From contig NZ_JAHSPR010000008.1 in assembly GCF_019132845.1 (NCBI RefSeq), positions 1 through 64,000 of the forward strand: 64,000 nucleotides of DNA, in the 5' to 3' direction. Below are positions 34,808 to 43,423 of the stretch, in pieces. The position numbers were made by a program, and so were the translations under genes. This stretch comes from Advenella alkanexedens. GTDB taxonomy: Bacteria > Pseudomonadota > Gammaproteobacteria > Burkholderiales > Burkholderiaceae_B. The notes under the pieces were generated by a model. It was not told where the DNA came from, made no database searches, and was given only the letters and a program-made list of their open reading frames with translations. Numbering within the stretch: the first letter of the stretch is position 1; each line of letters starts with the position of its first letter.

Positions 34808-35680
34808 TTAAACCCTCTCGGCAACTTTACGGCCAAACATACCCTGGGGCATGAAAAACAGCACCGCCAGAATCACCACAAATGCAGCAGCGTCCTTATA
34901 CTGCGAACTGAGATAGCCCGCTGTCAAGGCCTCAAGCAAACCCAGCACCAGGCCGCCTGCCAGGGCGCCTTTGGGATTTCCCATGCCGCCAAGCATGGCT
35001 GCGGCAAAACCTTTCAGCGCCATCGTCATGCCAATGTCGTAACTTGTCAGGGTAATGGGTGTAATCAATATCCCGGCCAGGGCACCAATGGCGGCAGATA
35101 AGGCAAAGGACAAGGCCATGATATAACGTGTATTAATTCCCACCAGCAAAGCGGCGATACGGTTATTGGCGGTTGCCAGCACTGCCCGCCCCGTTAACGT
35201 CCGGGTAAAAAACAGCCATAACGCCACAAACACCAGCAATGCCCCGGCAATCACCCATAAACTCTGTGGCAGAATGGTCGCCCCCAGTACATGAATGGGA
35301 TCATCGCCAGAAAAAGCGGGAAAGCGATGGAGCTCTTTATCCAGCAATATCTGCGTTAACCCGCGAATAAAAATGGATGCCCCGATGGTAATAATAATCA
35401 GGCTGGCCACGGGTGCACCACGGGCCGGTTCAATGGCCAGCTTGTTCAAAAGGATGCCAATGGCTGCCGTCAGCACAATCGCCAGGGTTGCCGCCAATAA
35501 CAAGGGGGCACCCGCCGCATAGGCGGCAGCCGTAATCATGCCTCCCAGCATGACAAACTCACCTTGGGCAAAGTTGGCCACGTCCGACGCGTTATAAATA
35601 ATGGTAAAACCCAGGGCCACCAGCGCATAGACGGCGCCAACGGTTAGCCCGGACAGCAAAAACTGCATGAACTCAGACAT
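34808..35680 (-). CDS. livH: LivH-type ABC transporter permease
   Basis: This 290-residue permease starts with FLLSGLTVGAVYALVALGFTIIYNASDVANFAQGEFVMLG, diagnostic for LivH, and has the conserved cytoplasmic loop around AVLATANNRIAALLVGINTRY. It partners LivM. It lies 66 bp after the substrate-binding protein gene. Confidence 0.88.
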   Translation of the reverse strand: MSEFMQFLLSGLTVGAVYALVALGFTIIYNASDVANFAQGEFVMLGGMITAAAYAAGAPLLLAATLAIVLTAAIGILLNKLAIEPARGAPVASLIIITIGASIFIRGLTQILLDKELHRFPAFSGDDPIHVLGATILPQSLWVIAGALLVFVALWLFFTRTLTGRAVLATANNRIAALLVGINTRYIMALSFALSAAIGALAGILITPITLTSYDIGMTMALKGFAAAMLGGMGNPKGALAGGLVLGLLEALTAGYLSSQYKDAAAFVVILAVLFFMPQGMFGRKVAERV

Positions 35681-35746
35681 GTACGTCTCCGGAATTTCAT
35701 CTGATCGTAATGATGAATGGAGGCATGCGCCTCCACAAAAATGGCG

Positions 35747-36904
35747 TTACTCGATGAGCTTCCATTTACCATCCTGGATTTCCAGCATCCGGAAAGCACT
35801 AAGATCCAAACCCAGATGATCTGCAGCCGACATGGTATAAGTACCGGTGGTGCCTACCAGACCCTTTGTGTTTTCCAACGCATCACGAATGGCGGCAGGT
35901 TCTGCTTTTCCGGCACGCTCTATGGCATCCACCACCAGATATAAGGCATCATGCGCATATCCGCCAAAGGTGGAAACCGGCTTGCCAGCCATGCTTTCGT
36001 ATTGTTGTTTATAGCGCAAGGCCACTTCCCGCTGCGGATCGTCTTCTGCCAGCAACTCGGCAACCAATAAGGGGGTTCCCGGCAAACGCACGCCTTCCGC
36101 CTCTTTTTTGCCCGCCAGTTTAATAAAGGCATCCGAGGCCACCCCATGCGACTGGTACAGCGGCAAATCAATGGCCAGTTGTGCATAATTCCGGGTAATA
36201 ATGGCAGGTCCCGACCCCAGTCCCAGGCTCAGGATTGCCTGAACGCCCTCTTTATTGCGTAAATTGGTCAACTGTGGGGTCATGTCCGCATCAGTGGGGC
36301 CAAAGACTTCATCGCCCACTACGGTAATACCATAATCACCCACGATATCCAGACATTGCTTGCGCATGGATGCACCAAAACTGTCTGAACCCGATATCAG
36401 GCCCACCGTTAACAGATTCCGCTTTTTCATATCCTCAAAAATCTTGGCGCAGGCCATGCGGTCCGTATGTGGCGTCTTGAAGGTATGGGAGCGTACCGGC
36501 TTGATAACTTCAATCGCACCGGCCAGAGACACAAAAGGTATCCCCTCTTCCTGCACGGTGGGTATAATCGCCATTGTTGCACCGGTTGTGGTGCCTCCTA
36601 TAATGGCAACCACTTCGTCATCTTCCACCAAACGGGTGGCAAAGGTACGTGCTTTGTTGGCATCACCGGCATCATCATAGGCGATCAGCTTAAGCTGCTT
36701 GCCAAGCACACCGCCTTTGGCATTAATGTCATCCACCAGCATTTTCAGGGTTTGCGCTTCGGGCTCTCCGAGATAAGAGGCAAACCCCGTAGCCGAAACC
36801 GTGGAACCGATGCGGATTTCTGCCTGTACGCCTGTTGCAAAGCATAAAGCGGCAAGCAACCCTGCCCATTTACGTCCTGTTTTTCCTGTTTTGTTATGAC
36901 TCAT
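35747..36904 (-). CDS. Periplasmic substrate-binding protein of the paa-linked ABC importer
   Basis: This 385-residue type I binding protein (peripla_BP_6, LivK-like) has a signal peptide GRKWAGLLAALCFATGVQA and mature start EIRIGSTVSATGFASYLGEPEAQ. Blocks such as IAYDDAGDANKARTFATRLVEDDEVVAIIGG are typical. The cluster setting points to an aromatic carboxylate ligand such as phenylacetate; that is inference. Start 36904 follows AGGAG eight bases upstream. Confidence 0.85.
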   Translation of the reverse strand: MSHNKTGKTGRKWAGLLAALCFATGVQAEIRIGSTVSATGFASYLGEPEAQTLKMLVDDINAKGGVLGKQLKLIAYDDAGDANKARTFATRLVEDDEVVAIIGGTTTGATMAIIPTVQEEGIPFVSLAGAIEVIKPVRSHTFKTPHTDRMACAKIFEDMKKRNLLTVGLISGSDSFGASMRKQCLDIVGDYGITVVGDEVFGPTDADMTPQLTNLRNKEGVQAILSLGLGSGPAIITRNYAQLAIDLPLYQSHGVASDAFIKLAGKKEAEGVRLPGTPLLVAELLAEDDPQREVALRYKQQYESMAGKPVSTFGGYAHDALYLVVDAIERAGKAEPAAIRDALENTKGLVGTTGTYTMSAADHLGLDLSAFRMLEIQDGKWKLIE

Positions 36905-36940
36905 TTTTTGTCTCCTGTTTATTTTCAGACATTTAAATAC

Positions 36941-36974
36941 TTTCCGGCCTGTACCTGACGACACCGGCCGGAAA
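36941..36974. promoter_or_regulatory. Hairpin between paaN and the ABC importer genes
   Basis: TTTCCGGCC (36941-36949) and GGCCGGAAA (36966-36974) form a 9-bp stem with a 16-nt loop, directly after the paaN stop on the minus strand. No T-run follows, so it may protect or attenuate the transcript rather than end it. The inner ACCGGCCGG also resembles a weak PaaR half-palindrome. Confidence 0.4.
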
Positions 36975-36984
36975 CAAACACAGC

Positions 36985-38646
36985 TTAATTATTTTTCAGG
37001 CGACGCCACATCGCCACCCTGAACCGATTGGCCACAAAAGCGGAGTCCGCATAACAGCAGTTACCCGCCGGATTGGCTCCCGTACCATGGAAATCACTGA
37101 AAGCGGCACTTTGATTGACAAAAATCCCACCCACCAAATTAACGGACAGGTTCACACCCGCTCGGGCAAATGCATCAACCGCCTGAGCCAGACGCTTTTC
37201 ATCGGTTTCATAAATAGCCCCTGTAATCGCTCCTTTGGTACGTGCCAGCTGCGTGGCACGACGTATGCCGTCTTCCACATCGTCCACGGCAATCACAAAA
37301 GAAACCGGGCCAAAGCACTCGGTACCGTAAACGTTTTCATCACTGGCATCCAAAGCCTGAATCAATGGTGTTGCCGTACGTACCTGTTCCATGCCAGGCA
37401 AGGCAGCCGAATCACGGATCAGGCGCCCGGCTCCCCGCATGGTGGCAACGCGTTCCAGCGTAGCCTGATTGGCAATGGCTCCCGTAACCATGACCGCCCG
37501 CGCAGGATCAACCAGCAGGGCATCCACGGCACTGGCGATACCGGCGGTCACTTCATCAAACGTTTTGCGCTCGCCATTGACCAAGATCCCGTCACGCGGC
37601 ACAAACAGGTTTTGCGGTGTTGTACACATTTGTCCGCTGTACAGGGTCAGGGAAAAAGCAATGTTCTGGCACATGGCATCAAAGTTATCGGTAGAGCCCA
37701 GCACAATACTGTTCACACCGGCCTCTTCGGTATACACCAGCGGGGTCGCCGCCTGTGTACGCAGCCACTGTCCAAAAGCGCTTGACCCCGTGTAATCAAT
37801 CAGCGCCACGTCAGGATGCAAAGCCAGTTGTTTTGCCATGCCCATGCCATCCTCTTCAGCCGCCAATAACACGACATCTGCAGGCAGGCCCTGTTCTGAC
37901 AGCACTTCGCGGGCCACCCGTACTGTTAAGGCCATAGGCAGAATGGCCGATGGGTGCGGCTTGGCAATAACCGTGTTGCCGGTCACCAGATTGGCAAAAA
38001 ATGCCGAGTAGCTGTTCCAGGTTGGAAATGTCTGGCATCCGATCAGCAACGAAACGCCGCGTGGAATAATGCGCCAGTGTTTTTCCAGGACCAGATCACC
38101 TGCCTTGCCCTGTGGCTTGACCCAATCGGTCTGGCTGGGAATCTGACTCATTTCCGCCCAGGCGTAAGCCAGTGCTTCCAGGGCCCTGTCCTGTGCATTC
38201 GGACCACCGGCCTGAAATGCCATTGGGAAAGCCTGCCCGGAAGTATGCATCACGGCATTGGCTATTTCAAAGCTCATGCTGTTAAGACGAGCAAGAATTT
38301 CCAGACAAATCCCCATACGCACGTCCAGGGGCGTATCGGCCCAGACATTACCGGCTTCCCGTGATTGCTTCACCAGCGTTTCCACACTGGCAACCGGATA
38401 ACGTATGCCCAATGCCACACCATAAGGGGATTGCTCATTGCCGGCCCGGCCCTGCTCGGGATGACCGGGCAAGCTGAAATCCCTGTTCAAAAGGGCATCA
38501 TAGGCCTGCTGCCCCTCTTCTTTGGCATGTTCCCCATAGAAACGGGTACTGGGCATTTCCGGATAGGCAGACCAGAACCCGCGATGCCTGATAACCTCAA
38601 GTGCCGTTTCCAGCGTAGAACCATGCTTTTCAAATAAACTAGACAT
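36985..38646 (-). CDS. paaN: PaaN-type aldehyde dehydrogenase of phenylacetate degradation
   Basis: This 553-residue protein has the length of the PaaN form that lacks the MaoC hydratase domain found in PaaZ. Aldehyde dehydrogenase features are seen in TGNTVIAKPHPSAILPMALTV, LIDYTGSSAFGQWL and the cysteine region LYSGQMCTTPQNLFVP. It should oxidise the ring-opened semialdehyde CoA ester; the hydrolase partner must be elsewhere. It is divergent from paaG and shares its promoter box. Confidence 0.9.
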   Translation of the reverse strand: MSSLFEKHGSTLETALEVIRHRGFWSAYPEMPSTRFYGEHAKEEGQQAYDALLNRDFSLPGHPEQGRAGNEQSPYGVALGIRYPVASVETLVKQSREAGNVWADTPLDVRMGICLEILARLNSMSFEIANAVMHTSGQAFPMAFQAGGPNAQDRALEALAYAWAEMSQIPSQTDWVKPQGKAGDLVLEKHWRIIPRGVSLLIGCQTFPTWNSYSAFFANLVTGNTVIAKPHPSAILPMALTVRVAREVLSEQGLPADVVLLAAEEDGMGMAKQLALHPDVALIDYTGSSAFGQWLRTQAATPLVYTEEAGVNSIVLGSTDNFDAMCQNIAFSLTLYSGQMCTTPQNLFVPRDGILVNGERKTFDEVTAGIASAVDALLVDPARAVMVTGAIANQATLERVATMRGAGRLIRDSAALPGMEQVRTATPLIQALDASDENVYGTECFGPVSFVIAVDDVEDGIRRATQLARTKGAITGAIYETDEKRLAQAVDAFARAGVNLSVNLVGGIFVNQSAAFSDFHGTGANPAGNCCYADSAFVANRFRVAMWRRLKNN

Positions 38647-38680
38647 TCCTGATTTTCCTGTATGAAATTATTTTCAACAC

Positions 38681-38713
38681 ATTATTGACCAACCGGCCGG
38701 TTTATGCAATAGT
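38681..38713. promoter_or_regulatory. Face-to-face paaN/paaG promoters sharing one PaaR-like box
   Basis: AACCGGCCGGTT (38691-38702) is a perfect 12-bp palindrome. On the plus strand TTGACC (38685-38690) and AATAGT (38708-38713) are 17 bp apart. On the minus strand TTGCAT (38704-38709) and AATAAT (38681-38686) are also 17 bp apart. The box thus lies in the spacer of both promoters, and one bound repressor would block both directions. Confidence 0.7.
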
Positions 38714-38788
38714 ATCGAACATCAAATACAAAAAAAATCCGGGAAAGCCATAAATCCCAACTGAATAAACCGAATTAAAGGAGACAAC

Positions 38789-39589
38789 ATGGGACTTCAG
38801 TCACATGAAAGTGTTGCAATAAAACTTGAAGAGCATGTTTTGCATCTAACCCTGAACCGTCCTGACAAATTAAATTCGTTCAATGTCGATATGCATCTGG
38901 CATTACGGGCAGGCCTCACACAGGCGGCAGAAGACCCTGCTGTGCGGGCTGTTTTGCTGACAGGTGCCGGCCGGGGGTTTTGTGCCGGCCAGGATCTGTC
39001 CGAGCGAAACCCTGCAAACGGCCATACCGCACCAGACCTGGGTGAAACCATTGAGCAGTATTACAACCCTCTGGTACGGCAAATCCGCGAACTGGACAAG
39101 CCGGTCATTTGCGCTGTCAACGGGGTGGCAGCCGGTGCCGGTGCCAACCTGGCTCTGGCTTGCGATATTGTGCTGGCTGCCCGTTCCGCCCGTTTCATCC
39201 AGGCTTTTTCCAAAATCGGCCTGATTCCCGATTCAGGCGGCACCTGGACACTTCCCCACCTTATCGGAGAGGCCCGTGCCAAAGCGCTGGCATTAACCGC
39301 GGCCCCACTTGATGCGAGCACTGCGGCCAACTGGGGCATGATTTGGCAAGTCATTGAAGATGATCAATTGCAAATCCGGGCAACTGAACTTGCCCGGGAA
39401 CTGGCTAAAGGTCCCACTTTCGGCCTGGGCCTGATCAAACAGGCCATCCAGACTGCGGCAAGCAGCACACTGGACCAGCAACTGGAGCTGGAACGCAAGC
39501 TGCAACGCCAGGCCGGATGCAGCGAAGATTATGCCGAGGGCGTCAGCGCTTTTCTGGAAAAACGTCCAGCCGCTTTCAAAGGAAAATAA
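38789..39589 (+). CDS. paaG: 1,2-epoxyphenylacetyl-CoA isomerase
   Basis: This 266-residue crotonase-fold enzyme converts the epoxide to the seven-membered oxepin-CoA. It has the oxyanion-hole segments TGAGRGFCAGQDLSERN and CAVNGVAAGAGANLALACDIVLAA, followed by SKIGLIPDSGGTWTLPHLIG with the catalytic aspartate. A good RBS (AAGGAGAC) precedes it. First gene of the plus-strand paaGIKR operon. Confidence 0.92.
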   Translation: MGLQSHESVAIKLEEHVLHLTLNRPDKLNSFNVDMHLALRAGLTQAAEDPAVRAVLLTGAGRGFCAGQDLSERNPANGHTAPDLGETIEQYYNPLVRQIRELDKPVICAVNGVAAGAGANLALACDIVLAARSARFIQAFSKIGLIPDSGGTWTLPHLIGEARAKALALTAAPLDASTAANWGMIWQVIEDDQLQIRATELARELAKGPTFGLGLIKQAIQTAASSTLDQQLELERKLQRQAGCSEDYAEGVSAFLEKRPAAFKGK

Positions 39590-39591
39590 AC

Positions 39592-40038
39592 ATGTCCGAT
39601 CACACCCTTTCCCCCACCCTGGCCCAGGACTGCGCTGACGCCATGTGGCAAGACGATCTTGCCGCCCAGCACTTGGGCATGCAACTGCTTGAAGTTGAAA
39701 CCGGCAAGGCCTGCATGCGAATGCGCATCACGCCCCACATGCTTAATGGCCACGGCACATGCCATGGCGGCTATATTTTTACCCTTGCGGATACCTGTTT
39801 TGCTTTTGCCTGCAATACTTATAATCAACGCACCGTTGCCCAGCATTGCTCAATCACCTACCTGGAACCGGCATTTGAAAACGACGAATTGACGGCATAT
39901 GCCCGTGAAATCAGCAAACAGGGCCGCAGCGGGCTCTATGACGTTGTTATTCGCAACCAGAACGGTAAACATATCGCCGAATTTCGCGGTCATGCCCGCA
40001 CGATTAAAGGCACCTTATTGCCCACCACACAATCTTGA
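39592..40038 (+). CDS. paaI: PaaI hotdog-fold thioesterase
   Basis: This 148-residue thioesterase removes CoA from dead-end aryl esters. HGTCHGGYIFTLADTCFAFACNTYNQRTVAQHCSITYLEP holds the active-site helix. ATG 39592, just 2 bp after the paaG stop, is preceded by AAAGGAAA. Confidence 0.93.
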   Translation: MSDHTLSPTLAQDCADAMWQDDLAAQHLGMQLLEVETGKACMRMRITPHMLNGHGTCHGGYIFTLADTCFAFACNTYNQRTVAQHCSITYLEPAFENDELTAYAREISKQGRSGLYDVVIRNQNGKHIAEFRGHARTIKGTLLPTTQS

Positions 40039-40090
40039 CTGATCCATCGTCAAAAACACAATAAAGAAACATAAAGCTAGAGGAAACAAA

Positions 40091-41404
40091 ATGGAAAACC
40101 TGACCCCCAGAAAAGAAGACCTGGACCCCATCGAAATTGCATCCCGTGATGAGCTGTCCGCCCTGCAATTGCAACGCATGCAATGGACACTTAATCATGC
40201 TTATGAAAATTCACCTTTTTACAAAGCGCATTTTGATAAAGCCGGGGTTCATCCATCCGATCTGAAAACCCTGTCAGATCTGGCCAAATTCCCTTTTACC
40301 CAAAAAACAGATCTTCGTGATACCTATCCTTTCGGCATGTTTTCCGTGCCACGCGAAAAATTGACACGCATTCACGCCTCTTCCGGCACCACTGGCAAAC
40401 CGGTGGTTGTGGGATACACCAAAAATGATATTGAGGTTTGGGCAACCCTGGTGGCCCGCTCCATTCGCGCTGCCGGTGGCCGGTCTGGTGATGTCCTGCA
40501 TAATGCCTACGGCTATGGCCTGTTCACCGGAGGCCTGGGGGCGCATTATGGTGCCGAAAAACTGGGGTGTACGGTAGTACCTATTTCCGGTGGCATGACC
40601 GAACGCCAGGTGTCACTCATTCAAGACTTCAAACCCCGCATCATTATGGTCACGCCGTCATACATGCTTTCCATTCTTGATGAATTCCATCGTCAGGGGC
40701 TGGATCCACGCGAATCATCACTGGCCATTGGTATTTTCGGCGCAGAACCCTGGACCAATGCCATGCGCCAGGAAATTGAACAGGCCTTTGATATGCATGC
40801 TGTTGATATTTACGGCCTGTCTGAAGTCATGGGTCCCGGTGTTGCCAATGAATGCGTGGAAACCAAAGATGGCCTGCATATCTGGGAAGACCATTTTTAT
40901 CCTGAAATCATTAATCCTGAAACCGGTGAGGTTTTACCCGATGGGGAAGAAGGAGAACTGGTCTTTACGACCCTGACCAAAGAAGGTTTGCCAATTATAC
41001 GCTACCGCACCCGCGACCTGACCCGCCTTCTGCCCGGTACGGCACGTACTATGCGCCGTATGGAAAAAATTACCGGTCGCAGTGATGACATGATTATTCT
41101 GCGCGGGGTCAATGTCTTTCCTACCCAGATCGAAGAACAGATTCTGAAATGCCATGGCCTGGCTCCCCATTTCCAGATTGAACTGAACAGAAGCAGCTCG
41201 CGTATGGATAGCATGACGATCAATGTGGAATGCCAGCCCGGTGCCGAAGATGAAAATGCCCGGAATTTTTCGGCCAAAGAACTGGCGCATCATATAAAAA
41301 GCATTGTCGGGATCAGCACAATCGTTAATGTTACGTTGCCCGGCACGCTCTTGCGTTCCGAAGGAAAAGCCAAACGGGTCATTGATAATCGTCCAAAACG
41401 CTAA
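40091..41404 (+). CDS. paaK: Phenylacetate-CoA ligase
   Basis: This 437-residue AMP-forming ligase activates phenylacetate. Signatures are RIHASSGTTGKPVVVGYTK (phosphate loop), DIYGLSEVMGPGVANEC, YRTRDLTRLLPG and the GRSDDMIILRGVNVFPTQIEE hinge region. AGAGGAAAC lies before the start. Length is normal for PaaK. Confidence 0.94.
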   Translation: MENLTPRKEDLDPIEIASRDELSALQLQRMQWTLNHAYENSPFYKAHFDKAGVHPSDLKTLSDLAKFPFTQKTDLRDTYPFGMFSVPREKLTRIHASSGTTGKPVVVGYTKNDIEVWATLVARSIRAAGGRSGDVLHNAYGYGLFTGGLGAHYGAEKLGCTVVPISGGMTERQVSLIQDFKPRIIMVTPSYMLSILDEFHRQGLDPRESSLAIGIFGAEPWTNAMRQEIEQAFDMHAVDIYGLSEVMGPGVANECVETKDGLHIWEDHFYPEIINPETGEVLPDGEEGELVFTTLTKEGLPIIRYRTRDLTRLLPGTARTMRRMEKITGRSDDMIILRGVNVFPTQIEEQILKCHGLAPHFQIELNRSSSRMDSMTINVECQPGAEDENARNFSAKELAHHIKSIVGISTIVNVTLPGTLLRSEGKAKRVIDNRPKR

Positions 41405-41501
41405 ATACTGTTGTTCTGAGTAGGGTCTAGGTATAATCCCCAATCAGAAGTAAGCTAGAATAGCGTTTTTGGTTTTTATTTTTATAGGACAGTAAATCAG
41501 T

Positions 41502-42104
41502 ATGGCACGCGTCCGCGCAGCAGATTTCGAGGAAAAACAACTTCACATCCTGGTTAATGCTGCCGCAGTTTTTGCAGAATTGGGCATGGAAAAAGCTTCC
41601 ATGTCACAAATTGCTGCCCGCAGTAAGGTTTCCAAAGCACTTCTTTACCACTATTACCCCAGTAAAAGTGCTTTGATCTTTGATATTATCCGCTCACATC
41701 TGGAAGAGCTGGATCAGGCATTGCAAGCCGTTGCCGATGAGTCGCACAACGACTTGCCTGAACTGCGCCTGCGTAAACTGGTCCGTCAAATACTGGAATG
41801 CTACCGTGATGCCGATGACAAGCATATTGTTCAATTAAATTGTCGCGGCTTGCTGGCGGAAGAAGAAACCAACGAAATCAATGAACTTGAAAGGCGCATC
41901 GTGATGCGGATTGCCGATGCCCTTCACGACATTAACCCTGAAATCAATAAGAAACGTCCTTTACTTAAACCGGTAACCATGTCCCTGTTTGGCATGCTCA
42001 ACTGGGTTTACATGTGGTTCAAGCCCAACGGGCCCATTACACGCGAAGAGTATGCCGACGTGGCCACCACGTTAGTACTGGAAGGCCTGAAAAACATAAA
42101 ATAA
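41502..42104 (+). CDS. paaR: TetR-family repressor PaaR
   Basis: This 200-residue TetR protein has the N-terminal HTH ELGMEKASMSQIAARSKVSKALLYHYYPSKSALIFDII and a C-terminal ligand domain including MSLFGMLNWVYMWFKPNGP. It lies 97 bp after paaK. PaaR proteins bind ACCGACCGGTCGGT-type palindromes and release on phenylacetyl-CoA; boxes of this kind are at 31241 and 38691. A candidate -10 lies near 41430 (GTATAAT). Confidence 0.9.
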   Translation: MARVRAADFEEKQLHILVNAAAVFAELGMEKASMSQIAARSKVSKALLYHYYPSKSALIFDIIRSHLEELDQALQAVADESHNDLPELRLRKLVRQILECYRDADDKHIVQLNCRGLLAEEETNEINELERRIVMRIADALHDINPEINKKRPLLKPVTMSLFGMLNWVYMWFKPNGPITREEYADVATTLVLEGLKNIK

Positions 42105-42105
42105 A

Positions 42106-42163
42106 TTGACATCCTCCCCTTCCTCTCGCTAACGCTCGGCCCCAAGGGGGCCAGGGAAGAGGA
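42106..42163 (-). mobile_element. Solo right end of an IS605-type (TnpB) element
   Basis: These 58 bp are the reverse complement of the 3' end of the TnpB element at 49091-49148, with only about four differences, including the GGCCCCTTGGGGCC-type hairpin and the terminal GATGTCAA. No tnpB sequence accompanies it. It stands right after the paaR stop and before a REP-like palindrome. Confidence 0.75.
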
Positions 42164-42169
42164 TTACTG

Positions 42170-42193
42170 GTTCCCACGCTCCCGCGTGGGAAC
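42170..42193. repeat. REP-like palindrome after paaR
   Basis: GTTCCCACGC (42170-42179) and GCGTGGGAAC (42184-42193) form a 10-bp stem with a TCCC loop, identical in core to the copy inside pgi. It lies between convergent paaR and a Bug receptor gene. Confidence 0.75.
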
Positions 42194-42201
42194 ACCTACC
42201 C

Positions 42202-43203
42202 CTACTCTATCTTTATATTCCGCTCCTGTATCAAATCCCCCCAGCGTTTGGTTTCATCATTAATAAAAGCTGAAAATTCCTTGGGTGAGGAAAAGGTCAC
42301 ATTGATCCCTGCCTCACTTAACTTGGCGACAATTTCAGGATCCTTAATGACTTGTGCATAGGTATCGGCAAGCTTTTCGATAATGGTATCCGGTGTTCCA
42401 TTTCTGACTGACAAACCAAACCATGACTCCATTTCAAAATCCTTGATGCCCGACTCGGCAATCGTCGGGATTTCCGGAAATTCTTTTACCCGCTCTCGGC
42501 CGGCAACCGCAAGGGCTTTTAAGGTTCCTGCCTTGATGTGACTTCTTACTGCCGCCCTGTCCGAAAGCATGAGATCTATTTCACCGGACAATAAATCCTG
42601 TACCGCAGGAGAAGCGCCCCTGTAGGCAATCGGCGTCATTTCAAGCCCTGCTTTCATGGCAAACAGTTCCATTCCCAAATGATGCGGTGTTCCAACACCT
42701 GGCACCCCATAGGCCATTTTCCCGGGTGATTCCTTTATATAACTGACAAGTTCATCCAGGTTTTGCGCCTTGACCTTTTTGGGATTAATAACCAGCATAT
42801 AATCATAGGTACCCGCTTTAGTCACCGGAGACAAATCTTTTTCCGGATCATAGGTAAGATTGCTGCGAAGATGGCCATTAACCGAATGAATACTGACTTC
42901 CGACAGTAAAACGGTATAACCGTCTGCCGGCATTGTTCTGCCAACCGCCGCAGCTCCAATGGCACCGGATGCGCCGGGCCGGTTCTCAACCACTATCGAT
43001 TGCCCCAGGAGCTTACCCATTGGCTGCGCAATGGTTCTGGCAAAGACATCATTGCCTCCGCCCGGTGCAAAAGGCACCACCAACTTTATTGCCTGATCAG
43101 GATAGGCGCTTTTTGCCTGCAAGCCAGTTGGCAAAAAGCAGCAAGCCGATAAAAAACAGCTCAGCAACCTTCTCATATTCTGTATTTTTTTACTACCTTC
43201 CAT
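42202..43203 (-). CDS. Bug/TctC-family periplasmic receptor
   Basis: This 333-residue protein has a signal peptide (RRLLSCFLSACCFLPTGLQA) and the Bug motifs IKLVVPFAPGGGNDVFARTIAQPMG, VENRPGASGAIGAAAVGR and PIAYRGASPAVQDLLSGEIDLM. AAGGAGG stands before ATG 43203. It is the last gene of an operon with a DUF2783 gene, a flavin hydroxylase and an MBL hydrolase, so its ligand is probably the aromatic acid they degrade. No transporter membrane genes are near. Confidence 0.87.
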   Translation of the reverse strand: MEGSKKIQNMRRLLSCFLSACCFLPTGLQAKSAYPDQAIKLVVPFAPGGGNDVFARTIAQPMGKLLGQSIVVENRPGASGAIGAAAVGRTMPADGYTVLLSEVSIHSVNGHLRSNLTYDPEKDLSPVTKAGTYDYMLVINPKKVKAQNLDELVSYIKESPGKMAYGVPGVGTPHHLGMELFAMKAGLEMTPIAYRGASPAVQDLLSGEIDLMLSDRAAVRSHIKAGTLKALAVAGRERVKEFPEIPTIAESGIKDFEMESWFGLSVRNGTPDTIIEKLADTYAQVIKDPEIVAKLSEAGINVTFSSPKEFSAFINDETKRWGDLIQERNIKIE

Positions 43204-43222
43204 TTTCTCCCCTCCTTATGGT

Positions 43223-43420
43223 TCAAACTGAAGACTCTGGCACGCAAAGCGCAAGTGCGATACATTCAGACAACACTTTCTGACTGCCGATCTGATTGGC
43301 CAGTATTAAAACAAGACGTGCATTCAGGTCGGCACTTGCCGGCAGATCAAGATCCTTGTGTGCATTGGCCAACTCATCATAAAACTGGTCTGGCTGTTCA
43401 AGTTGGTTAACTGTTTTCAT
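43223..43420 (-). CDS. DUF2783 small protein
   Basis: This 65-residue protein (QFYDELANAHKDLDLPASADLNARLVLILANQIG) matches the DUF2783 pattern, small helical proteins often coded beside flavin hydroxylases of aromatic pathways. It is 3 bp from the hydroxylase gene. A second DUF2783 gene beside a second hydroxylase lies at 49145. Function unknown; a partner or chaperone of the hydroxylase is a fair guess. Confidence 0.75.
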   Translation of the reverse strand: MKTVNQLEQPDQFYDELANAHKDLDLPASADLNARLVLILANQIGSQKVLSECIALALCVPESSV

Positions 43421-43423
43421 TTA

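Noticed and set aside
36941-36974. A full PaaR operator before the ABC importer genes
   Set aside because: The ACCGGCCGG core fits, but the outer bases do not, and the sequence is better explained as one arm of a hairpin.
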